Shown piece by piece: positions 34,901-47,503 of a stretch of 64,000 nucleotides of DNA. The first letter of the stretch is position 1, and every line of letters starts with the position of its first letter. The notes under the pieces are model-generated. The model was not told where the DNA came from, made no database searches, and saw only the letters and a list, made by a program, of their open reading frames with translations. Source of the stretch: Podocnemis expansa (lineage: Eukaryota > Chordata > Testudines > Podocnemididae); NCBI GenBank assembly GCA_007922195.1, contig ML682118.1, forward strand, positions 1,854,393 through 1,918,392, read 5' to 3'. The position numbers and the translations under genes were made by a program.

Positions 34901-37900
34901 CATCCCTGATGACAGTCGTTAACAAATCATTCATCGAGTGATTAGAAAGATGGAAGTGCTCAGCAACTGGTTTCTTTGTTCTGTGATTTCTGCTGAGCAC
35001 TTCCATCTTTCTAATCACTCAATGAATGATTTGTCAATGACTGTCATCAGGGATGTGGCTGGGACATCAAGACTTCAAAGAGAAACAGCTGAACTTGAAT
35101 TAATATGCAAGCTAAATTCTGCGAAAGCAGGACTTAATCGAGACTATGGGTTCTTTTCCCATTATAAAAGGTAATTTGGCTTCAGGCTTCCCATGGTTTG
35201 AACCTAACAACTGCTCTGATTTGCTGTTAGTGTATAACCTGATCCTGTGTTTTACACCCCCTTGCATTTATTTTCATTCCTTTCTGTAAGTTCACCGATC
35301 TTCGAAGCATCTGAGGAAGTGGGGTTTTCTCCCATGAAAGCTCATGCGAAAAATAAATCTGTTAGTCTCAAAGTGCCACACGACTCCTTGTTGTTTTTTT
35401 TTGCTGGACTAGACTAACATGGCTATCCCTTTGGAAATTGAATTCAAGTCCACATAATGGAATGTGGACTCTGAATCCCCAGCCTGGGACCCAGAGTCCA
35501 ACAATTCCAAAGTTGGGGTTAAAATGAGCTGTACACTATCAAGTCCTGAGTTAACAGAGCCAGAGTCTGATAACCTAAGGCTAGGTCTACACTGCTGGTG
35601 GATTTTGGCGATAGTCAATGGTACATATGCAAGCTACACAGAGTAGCTTGCTTATCTCCCATCAACTTCCTAACTTCTACTTATTGCAATATCCCCATTG
35701 TGCTGTGCTGTGCTGATGGGAAATGCTCTCTGGTCAACATAGTGTTACTCTTCCTGTCAGATGGTTTAATGGTGTCTATTCCCAGGCTTGACTGAGTGAG
35801 TCTTCACTGCCACTCAAGCAATCCCACAGAACTGAGCCTGCATTGCCAACGATGTTGCAGGCATTGTAGACATACTCTGAAATCTACTAACTGGGGGCTT
35901 ACATTGCTGTGTGATATGCCTCTTAGACCTGGCCCTTTTAAGATTTCTACATAAGCAAAAGTGGAAGGGGCTCAGTCCTATAATTTCAGTTCTAGCTCTT
36001 GCAATGTTATTGTGAATCTCTTGATGTCTGCTGGTATTTCCTTAAAGCCCAAGCTCCTTCCATCATGTGAATTCTGTGAGTGTAATGGTTTGTCTACACT
36101 ACTCCACTTGTGTCTTTGTAACTCTTCAATTTAGACTTTACTTACACCAGCTGTTAATCCAAGTCCTTGAGAGCTGGTGGGTAAGTCAACAGAAGAATTC
36201 TTTTATCTATCTGTTGCTGCTAACATAGGCTATGTCTACTTTAGAGGCCTCAGTTAAGTTCATTTAACATGGTCGACTTTAAGCCAACTTAACAAAGTTA
36301 AAAGTTAAGTTGACTTAAAGTCTACTTAAAGGCTACATCAATACTGGAGGGCTCTGTTAAGTTGATTTTATTAAGGTGACTTAACAAAGCCTACAGTGCA
36401 GACGACCCTATCTATAACATATTAAGTCGACTTAATAAAGTCAACTTTAAAGCTTAAGTCAACTTAAGTCATTAAGTCAATTTAAGCAAAAGCTTAAGTC
36501 AACTTAATAAAAGCCCAGTGTGGACACGGGCTTTCCTTAAGATGACTTAAGGGAGGTTAAGCTGACTAAAGACTCCCATGTAAACATACCCATAGGGATT
36601 TAAATCATCTTATCTCTGCTGCTGCCCAATATGGATTATTCAAACCCTGCAGTAAAACCATTATGCTGACCTAAGCGTAGGGTAAACCAGGTCACTGGCT
36701 TTCAGCATAGTTTGAAGTGTGAGTGTCTATTCCTGGTGACAGTTGAGAAAAGCTTAGAAATGTGAAAACTATTGGCTCGAATACCAGAAGGAAGATAAAA
36801 AGAACTTTGTGTTTTAAAAAACAAATTTCATGGTTTTTAAGCCAGTCTCATGGTTTCCTGTGACCTGCCTTATGATTTTGGCATAAGTACTGGGAGCAGG
36901 ATAACTAAATTGTGCCTGTTCCTTAGTGATGTCCCTTTTTCTCCAGTGGAGATGCTATTATATTTATTGCCATTAAAGAAGGGCAGACTGTGTACAAAGG
37001 TTTCCTCTGTGGGAACAGTTTGAAAGAGACTTAACTGGGGGTCATTAAATAGGAACAAGTGATAAGTTGTAACACAAGATGAGGACATCGATGCGGAAGA
37101 GAGACAACAATTATTGTAAGATAAGATGTTGAGTTAGTTTCTCAATGGTGAGGGAGATGTTGTCCTTCAAAACGTCCAGTTGATCTAATGGTGCCACACC
37201 CTGATTGCTTTACTCACAGCTAGTAGCAATTGACAGAAGAGCCTAAAGGAGCTAGGCACTCAGTTTTGATGCAATTCAAAAGGGACTGACACCACTTGTA
37301 ATCATCTCAGGTACTTAATCTCTCCCCTACTGCTGTACTGTCTTATTATGTTATGTTTATTTCCAAAGCAGCTGCAAAGTAGTGAAGTGCCAACAAACCC
37401 ATTTTTCTTGGGGGAACCAGAGCCCAGGAAGAATAAATGACTTGGATACAGTCTGTGGGAGAGAAAGGAGCTGAATCTACATTTCTAGAGGTTGAGGCTA
37501 ATGTCAGAACTACTGAACTATCTTCCCCCTCATGACTTTGCAGTTCCCAACCTGTATGTACAAATAGTCCTACTGAGATCAATGAAAGGGAAGCAGAGTC
37601 ATGATGGACTGGGCAGATTTCAGGAGATTACAGATGTTCTAGATGTTCTCAGATGTCCAAACTGTGTGTCACAGACCCTGTATTTTGCTAATAGAGATTC
37701 TCATTTTCTTAATCTGATAAAGTGCTGAGGTTTCAGAGGAGGAGTTTAATTTTCTCCTTGCTTATGCAGTGGTTTTCCACAGTAGCCAGCCAGCCATGGA
37801 ATCCCTGCAGATTAAAAATGTGTTACAGTGATAGAATGATGAGAGAAAATCTTCTAATAAAAAAAACCTGCAGATCATAAAAGGTCTGAGGAAACTATGC

Positions 37901-40900
37901 ATTTTCTGTTCCTCTTGTCATGTGTGTTTCATTTGTGCAATAGGTGTATGTCCTCTCTCTACAAAAAAGGTGACTGGGCTGACAAATTACAGGACTTGGA
38001 GGAACATATCCGTGATACTCTTGCTAATTCCACTTGGAGCCTCACAAAGGCAACGAAAATGCTAGTTGAGGCAGCTAAGGATGAAAAATACTCCCTGACT
38101 GAGTTCTGGGCTTACACTGCTGTTTATGGAATGTTACATGAGGTACGTGAAAAACTTCCCCTTTTACAACAATCTGAGGAACTTGTCTGACCTCCATCAC
38201 CATAGTATTTGAACACTTCATGATCTTTTAGTATATTATTCTCGGAACATCTCTGAGAGGTTAGGAAGTTTGCAAGGTAGGAAAGTAAGGCACAGAGCAT
38301 GAGGGCGACATTTTTGAAGCTATCACCTCGTAGGATGAGTGCATAGGCACCGGGCACCTGACACTCATTGATTTCAATGAGATTTAGGTGCCTAGAGGCC
38401 TTGAAAATCTCCTAGGTGCCTAAATAACTTGAAAAAATGCCTATCTTGGCACTGTTCAAGGTCACGCAACATATATCTACACTGCCTTGTAACTTTGGGC
38501 TTGTTGGACCATGCCGCTATACCTGACGTGTTCAAGCTTGTGCTGGACGGTTCACACTATGCTGTAAACCAGGACTGGAAGGATACATGTACACTGGGAC
38601 ATAGTTTTCTGGACCAAAGATAGTGTAGTTGTCTTCACTTGTTCTGGAGACTGGGATCTGAAACCTAGGAACAGGCTAGGATCTCGAATCTTGGGCTCTA
38701 GCCCATATGAGTATCTACATGACTGTTTTTAGTCCCATCATTCAAGTTCCATGAGACCAAGTCCTCTAATGCAAGCATTGAGACTTGCTGCTGTGGAATT
38801 TGCTTTAAAGAATGGGCTGGATCCAGGTGTCACAAAGCTGATTCCACATCTGTCTAGCCATCATATCATCATGTGGTATTGTGCTGGCTCCTAAGCTCTG
38901 GCTTGCAATGATTTATCAGGACAAGGACAGAGCAGATAAGATGCTGGTCTCCCCGCTGCCGTGTGAATAAACAATTAGCTGTTGAATTGCACTCATGTTG
39001 CGTTCAGCTGTTTTTCTTTGACATAGAGAATGTTAAAATAATGGTTTAAAATTAAGTGTGTGTTTGTCTGAACCTACAAAATCCTGTCTTCACAGCTAGA
39101 CAAGGGTTACTTGTCTGATCAGAGGAGTGCTTCTGAAAATGGAAATAATCCTTACCCAATATATGCTGCAGTGGATGAGAAAAGTTTTTGCAAAGTAACT
39201 GAATACTCTCCAGGTAAACAAACAAACAAATCTTCAGGTCATCTCGGTGTAAAGCAGCCTGTCTTTTACTCAGTCTACGTGCAAACCCTCAAGGCAACAG
39301 AGACACTGATCATCTTTACAGCTGGTTCAAAATTGTTTTTAAATATTTGAAGATATTAACTCTTTTTTCATTTGTCAGGGTTGTTTTTAGAGACCCTTTG
39401 CACATTGTATGAAACTTTCTGCAGTTTTATTTTTCCCTTAGAAATGTTGTCAAATCCTATTTTAATTTTATTTTCTTTTGTAAAACCTTCATTTTTTGTA
39501 ATTTAAAACTAATTAATTGAAATAAATCCATAACACTTTTGCTTATCTTTTCAGTAAAAACTATGACAGAAATTTTCAAAAAAAAACATAGAAAACTTAA
39601 GTAAGATCCCCTGCTATCAGTAAGATATGTTTTTTTTTTCCTTTTAAAGGATATATTTCAAGCAAAAGCTTTTTCTTAATAAAATATCATACTCAGGATA
39701 TGTCTACACAGTGGGTTCTGTCGCGATTGATACAAAAAGATCAATAGACTGGGTCATGTAAACCTGCTCAGTGAATCCTCAGGGGTATCTCTGGTTGATG
39801 CTGGTAATCTACCTCTCAGAAAGGAGTAAGTCTACACTGAATGGAGGTCATCTCCCATCAACACAATGCAATGATGAAGCAATGGTACTTCAGCATAAAT
39901 ACATCAATGGGAGATACTCAAGCTATGCATGGTAGACATGAGATAAATAAGCTACATAATGCCTCCTGGTGACCACCACTGGCTGTGTAGATCTGGCCTC
40001 AATCTTGTTTTCTTTTTCCATTTCTTCATTGCTTATTTTATTTAATTATTTAAATTTAGCAATATATAACCATGTTTATTTAAGCATCTGGAAAGGTAAT
40101 AACATTAATAACACAATGAAATTCCATCAGTATGAAAAATAATTTTACAAAAACTCATCAGCCATCTTTCCATTCATTTTAGGTTTGACTGGAACTGGTC
40201 AAAAATGTTTTAACAAAATCAAAATTTTCCATGAGAATGCATCAGTTTTGACAAAAAAAAAATTTAGAAGAAATACCCCAAATATAACCTTTCAATTCTA
40301 AGTTAAAGATAACATTCTGCTTCAAAATTTCAGTTTCATAAAAAATAAATTAACATGAAACTGAAAGTAAATATCAAAATGAAACTTTTTGATTGGCTAA
40401 TCAAAATAAATTTGAAAATTTCTTTTTGCAGGAAATTTAAATTTTGTTTGTTTCCTATTTCCATTCCAAATAATAAGAGAAACATACTTCAGAATTTTGG
40501 AATTTCCTTCTAAATAGGAAATATGGATTCTTCAACCCTCAAAATGATCAACATTTCTCTCATAATTTGGAGGCGGTTTGGAACCATATGGTGGTTTATA
40601 GATTCTAGAGAACTCCTAGTGGACTATGATGTGGTTAGAACTAATAGGAGAAATTGCAGACATATTAGGGGACCACGTGGGGCTTTCTGGAAAATGGAGA
40701 GACCTCTGCATGGATGGGCATCTTGAAAGATGACATGAAAATACAGCACTGGGATAAAGCAAGGTAAGGGTTGAGGAGATAGAGACTTCAATGCTGAAGA
40801 AAAGTTGATTGTGTTGAGCTGGGAGAAACTTTTTTTTGATAAATTATTTTTATTGCAAAATGCATTTTTCAAATCCTTATTTGTTGAATTTGCTTTGAAT

Positions 40901-43900
40901 AAAATGAATAATTTCACTTGGGGAAACAAATTCTAAAGAATAAGAACATTTTGCTTCTCCTTTTCAATTTTATATGATTTTTCAATTTCAAATGTGAGCA
41001 TTTAAAAAAATGGGGACAGTTGAAACAAGGAGTGGAAAAATGAGTTGACTAAACTGCTTTGTGGACTTGAAATGATTAAAACTATATAAAACACAATTTT
41101 GTTTTGTCAGCTCATAATTTTTATTTACTTTTTAGTTTGGTGAAAATCTAGATTTTTTTCTTTCAATTTGACTCAAACTGGATGTTTCTCCAGAGCTTTT
41201 GTTCCTTCCCCTGAATTAGAAATTTTATTATTTTCTCCATATTAATGATAAGACCTCTGAACTTACCCACAGGTGGAGGATGCTATACTTAGGCTTTTGA
41301 AAGTGAGGACTAGGACCTTCAGAAAGAATGTGAATAAGAGTCAAATCTGGATGAGGAGATGTGATAACATGGATTGGAATAACTTCTATTAATGTAGATA
41401 CTGTTTGAAACACATTTACATTTTACTGAGTTATAGATACCTCCTTCACACTTCCCCTCATACCCTATCTGCTGGTGATTCATCTGCCTCCTCAAAACTT
41501 CTGCTGGCTTGGGCTTCGAAACCTTTTCTTTTTCTTTTTCTTTTGCAGAAACCTGGTTTGAATTCACTCCCCATGAAGCCAGCTTCCTTGGCTGGGGAGC
41601 GAACATACCAACAGAATATTTTGGAAGTGAATACAAGAATGGGGAGCTTAAGAAGAAGAAACAAGAGAAAAACATGAGTTATCTACAAGGTGAGTGATTG
41701 TGCCTCTTCTTATTAGCAGATAGAAAGAAGTGAACTTGGTTAAATGGCTGCATATAGCATGTCAATCATTGTAGCCAGATCCTTTTTATTTTGGAATTTA
41801 AATTGGGATGGCCAGTAGTTCTTACCATGGGATTTTGGGTTCTTCTCGAATCTGACCAGAGAACAATTTAAAACGAGAGCCCCCAGGAATGTCTAATAGG
41901 AGGATCCACACAGATCCTTCAGTTTAACTTTATAAAGCCCTTTTATTTCCAAAAGCATAAATGATAGGTACAGAATCAAGGAATGTTTGGGGTGTGTGTG
42001 TGTGTGTGTGTGTCCCAGATTAAAATTGACATCAATTTTGATACATATAAGAACTCTTATGCTTAACTAAGTTTAATATAAAAATCTGTGGTTGACAATC
42101 AGTCCCTGCTCTCCTAGCTTGGTTGAAAGGGACATCTGAGGCCTCGACCTAGCAGGAAGGGTGCTCAAGAAAGAAGCTCAGTAACTTTAGCTGATATACC
42201 TAGACTTATGAAAGTACCATAGAATAACTAGCTAATAAGGGAAGTAAGATAATGTTGGTCTGTTGCACTCTTCATGAAGAGTCTAGATGCAGTTAGGAAC
42301 TGAAAAGCTGAAGCATGAAGGACCTGCCCCTAGCAACAGAGTTGTTTTATTTTATACCCTTCTCAACATAGAACAAGCTAGATCTGCCTCTATCATCCAA
42401 CATTGGCTTTCACCCCAGAAACTTTAGGGGTACATCTGTCACTGGTCAAGGGGTTTGTGCATATATTTGAGGAATATCTGTCCTCCAGAAAGTTCCATTG
42501 CCTTCCTCTTTTATTTTTTTATGGATGTTTTTGTGGGTTTTGCAGTATTTCATTAAATGTTGAAGGGTCCAAACTGGATAGTCTTGAGGTTTTTTTCTTC
42601 TTACTGACCTTGGTGTCAAGATCAAAATACAGCCTTTTGGAGCTATGCTTCATTTCAATCTAATATTAGCAGAATTTCCAACTTATGTCTATGCCCTTCA
42701 GCTGTTCATTACAAACTGTATAATTTCTTGAACAGGCCTGTATGGTATCATGTATTTCCAGCTATCTATACAAATGTTATGCTAATTTATGAACTTATGC
42801 TAAGTGTAAAATCTCTATAAAAGTATAAAATCCTTTTAAAGATAGTAAGATTGCTTAAATCTATAAAGGATACATATAGTATATCTGGACTAGATGTATT
42901 CATGCAAACAAAGCATAAGTAAAGTCAATGGCTACATCATGAAATTCTAAAATAAAGTAATACGTACATATAATATAGCTTACTGGTTCCCAATCTGTGT
43001 CCCATGGCCCAAAAGTGGCCTCTGTGAGTTTTCAAACTGTCCTGCGTCTCCCTTCCTTCTGGCTGCAGAACCAAGTAGAGTAAGTTTCCTCAGAGCTAAA
43101 TGAATCCTGTGCAAGCTCCTTTCTGAAGCCAAGTGGATGGGTGATCAGTATTCCCTTACCTCAGCTCCAGCAAAGTGGAAAGCCTCTGACTGGCCCCCAG
43201 GAGGATAGGTCCCTGCTGGTGCCAGAAGCAAGGGACCACTATGCTTTCATCCTCCTGGATGCAGAATGGAGCCACTGTGTAAGGACCCAGCCAGAGTGCA
43301 CAGGACTATAGGAAGTCTGGGGTTTCCCTGTTACAGTTAGGTAGCTGGTAGATCACCAGGGAGGCTTCTTCCTCACTGAACTTCTGTCTTGCTGCAGGGG
43401 GAAGGGGGGTGAGGGGGCATGCTGCAAAGCCTGATGGCCCTTCAGGATTGTAAAAATAACTGTGGCCTTCAAGCTAGGAAGGTTGGGAACCACTGGTTTA
43501 GAACAATGTAAAATGTGCAGAGTCTACTGGCCCCTAATCCATCTACACATACCCTCTCATCCCTCTTTCCATTCAAAAATCATAGAAGGTGAGGGTTGAA
43601 AGGGATCTCAGGAGGTTATCTAGTCCATCCCCCTACTCAAAGCAAGACCAACCACACCTATATCATCCCAACTATGAATGCAAAATAGAAGATATAATTT
43701 CCTTTGATCTGCTGGCAATGTTCCTACTAAGGCAGCCCAGTATGTCTTTAGTCTTCAAGTTTTTATCCCCAGATTGCTCTCTGCAGAACTGCTGCCCTGT
43801 CAGTCAGCCCTAATCTATAGCAGTGCATGAGAATCTTCCATCCTAAGCACACTACTCTGTAGTTGTTTGCTGCAGCTCATCAGTTTTCTTTTGACCCATC

Positions 43901-46900
43901 CTCTAATTTGTCTTGGTCACATTGACTATGTGTACATTACAGGGCTCAGTTAAGTCAACTTAATAAAGTCTGTGTAAAGTCAACTATATTAAGTCAACTT
44001 ACTGAGACCCAATTTTTAAGTCAATTTTATAAAGTGGACTTAGAGAAGGGGACACATTTAAATCAAATTATTACAGTTGACTTTAAATGGATCACCCTGC
44101 TGAAGTCGACTTTATAAAGTCGATGTAAAAGATTCTGTTAAACTAAGTCAATTTTATTAAGTCAGTTGAAATGGGCACATTGCATTAAGTTGGATTAATA
44201 AAGTTGACTTAACCCTTAAAGTCAACTTTAAGGGCAGGAGTTAGTAAGTCAAATTAAGCAAGTTCTTAAGTTGACTTCAGATCAGATCATAGGGCTAGAA
44301 GGGACCTCATGAGATCATTGAGTCCAACCCCCTGGGAATTGAACCCAGGACCTTCTGCATGTTAAGCAGAGGTGCTAGCCACTACACTATTTGCAGGGCT
44401 TAATGAACTCTAAATGGCTATGTCTGCACTATGGACTTAAGTCAACTGAAGGAGGCTTAAGTCAACTTAAGCAAAGCCCTATCCAAATTTGGAGTTGATT
44501 AAGCTGACTTAAGGACTTCCTTAATAAAGTCAGCTTAATGCAGCATAGACTCATTAAGTCGACTTAGCTTTTATAGTGTGGACATAGCCAATGTGTCCAA
44601 GGAGTTGCTTAAGTTGACTTAAGCCTCCTTAAGTTGACTTAAGCCTCTAGTATAGACATACCTTTTGTGTCTCCTCCCTACCCTCCAGCCTATATACCAC
44701 TGCCACCAGCTTAATGTCATCTGCAAACTCACGGGGTATGTCTACACGGTAACTGTTATTTCAAAATAACCCATTTCAAAATTACTCATTTTGAAATAAA
44801 ATCCTTATTTTGAAATAAGTTAATTTGAATTAAGGGAAAGCCTCCTTTCAAAATGGCTGTTATTTCAAAATGATTATTTCAAAATAAGGCTGTTCAGACA
44901 TGTTGTTTCAAAACAGTTGTTTCAAAANNNNNNNNNNNNNNNNNNNNNNNNNNNNNNNNNNNNNNNNNNNNNNNNNNNNNNNNNNNNNNNNNNNNNNNNN
45001 NNNNNNNNNNNNNNNNNNNNNNNNNNNNNNNNNNNNNNNNNNNNNNNNNNNNNNNNNNNNNNNNNNNNNNNNNNNNNNNNNNNNNNNNNNNNNNNNNNNN
45101 NNNNNNNNNNNNNNNNNNNNNNNNNNNNNNNNNNNNNNNNNNNNNNNNNNNNNNNNNNNNNNNNNNNNNNNNNNNNNNNNNNNNNNNNNNNNNNNNNNNN
45201 NNNNNNNNNNNNNNNNNNNNNNNNNNNNNNNNNNNNNNNNNNNNNNNNNNNNNNNNNNNNNNNNNNNNNNNNNNNNNNNNNNNNNNNNNNNNNNNNNNNN
45301 NNNNNNNNNNNNNNNNNNNNNNNNNNNAACTATCCACAATTCTGATATCTCTTTCTTGAGATCTAGACCCCATCAGTTTGTATGTACATTTGGGATTGTT
45401 TTCCAAAGTTAATAAATTTCTGAACATTAACAATTATTACACAAAGTTTAGTTTCAATTTTGACCATTTTTAAATTTTTACTTTACTGTAATTGTCTTGA
45501 ATTTCTAAAAGTGGTTTCCCTTTAGAAGCAGAGTTTTCATTATATAAAAAAGTGAAAATGAAACCATTTGAAATTTTTCATTTAAAAAAAAATCCAAAAA
45601 ATCTTCCCCAAACCAACACTGATTCTTTCCTTTATAGGTTGGACTGAATTAGTACTTTCCCTAAATGTTTTAGGAGAAAAATTCTAGTTAGCTTCAGCAC
45701 TTTTCATCCATTGCTCTTGAAGCACTTTTCTCAATATCAATATGTTTATTGTACAGTTGAGGCAACAATGACAGAGAAAAGGGAAAGTCACTCAAGCCAC
45801 AATTGACAAGTTATTTGGTGCCACAATGAGACAATATTTTAGAACCCAGATGTCCTGACATTTAGTGTGGTGTCCAGTCCAACAGACTGCTTTACCTCCT
45901 TTTAGTTGATAACCAATGTTTGCATTGCTTGGTCTTTTACGATCCTTTGAAAAAACAGCTCTTAACCAAGGAGCTTATCTTCTAGTTATGGGATTATTAA
46001 AGGTGTTAGGTGCCCAAATTGAAAATGAATTGGGAAATATATATTTTTAAATAAAGAGGCTTATTTTGGGGAGGACGGGGGAAGAAAAAAAAGAAAAAAA
46101 AAAAACTTTGTCTGTCCATACAGGCATTTTGTTATTTCAAAATAAGCATTTCATTATTTCAAAATAATGAAGCAGTATTTTGAAATAGTAAAACCTGGAT
46201 TAATTTCAAAATATTGATGCTTTCAAAATAGCTATTTAAAAAAAAATTCTAAGGCGCAGAATTGGCTTTTTTTGAAATAATAGCTCTATACTTTGCATTG
46301 CCTTCCCCTATTTCCAAATAGAAAGTCTACTAAAGAAATTCTAGTTCAAAATAAAAACTCCTACCTTATTTTGAAACAGAGTCTTCACTAGACTACTGTT
46401 TTGAAATAATAAATTCAAACTAATGCTATTTTGAAATAAATTCAAAATAATTATTTCAAAATAACTATTTCACAATATCTGTGGCAGTGTAGACATAGCC
46501 CATAAGCCCATATTTTATGTCTCTAATTCTTGAACCAAACTAGATTCCATCATAGTTAGTTAAACAGGTTTTTAATATGGACGTAGATATGGTAGGAATT
46601 TCTCCCCTCCATCCCCTGAATATGCGATAGTACCTTTTAAATTACTGTCAAAATGTCCAGTGGAAAAAAAAAAAAAATTAAATAAAAAATAACTGTAAAA
46701 CTGAAACATATTTTTCCAAATGCTTTTGAAAACAAAGAAGGAATATCCCCACTGTTCAGCCAATAAATGAATAAATACTTTTCAAAAGTTCTCTAATAAT
46801 TTTTGAAATACAAGTAGACACGTTCCTTGAAATTTTTATTTGGTCAATAACCCAATTTTCCATCAGAAAAATCATTTAAATAAAATACATTGATCAACCC

Positions 46901-47453
46901 TAAGTACAATCTATGTAAGTAAAATGAGTCAAATCATTTTATATTTTTTATCATTCTTATTTTCAGGTTTGTGGGGCAGTGCCATTGGCAGCAAAAAGGA
47001 AAATGAAAAAGTCATAAAAGGTAGGTCAATTTCTGTTCTTATAATGCACTGGAGACTAAGCTTAGGTCCTCAGCTTGGGGCAAGGTGATTCTCGAGAAGA
47101 GAGTCTGCTTCATCAACTCCAAAACAAACTTCTTGAGGTGGATTTAAATAGGTCAGGCCAATGGACTTACACAGCACACTGCAAATGCATCTCTTTATGT
47201 GTGCTGCTGCGGATGAGGGTGCTCTGTGTTCTGTAGTCTATTTATTAATCAACTTTAATTCATGACAGAGGTTCCTACATTGGCTGACAGTTGACTCTTG
47301 TTCATTTTTACTACAGGAGTCACAGTTTTTGGTCGGGAAAATTGCCCACCATTTTCTAAATAAAAACAATAAAGTATGTGTGAACAATTGGACTTTACTT
47401 GACTTTTCCACATCTCTTTTATATTGCCACCACATCATTTCTTCAGTGAGTTT

Positions 47454-47503
<50 letters not shown>

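Larger units (their letters stand above)
43924..44662. mobile_element. MITE, AAGTCAACTTAA family, carrying two nested insertions
   Basis: It aligns along its length with 48442-48868 and 56868-57327. Against those intact paralogues it has two extra blocks, 44278-44401 and 44416-44589. The outer ends are GACTATGTGTACATTACAGG and TATAGACATACC. Confidence 0.75.

Noticed and set aside
44330..44400. Functional tRNA-Val gene
   Set aside because: Pol III boxes and an AAC loop are present, but the acceptor stem is absent and a CR1 tail is fused on; it is a SINE head.
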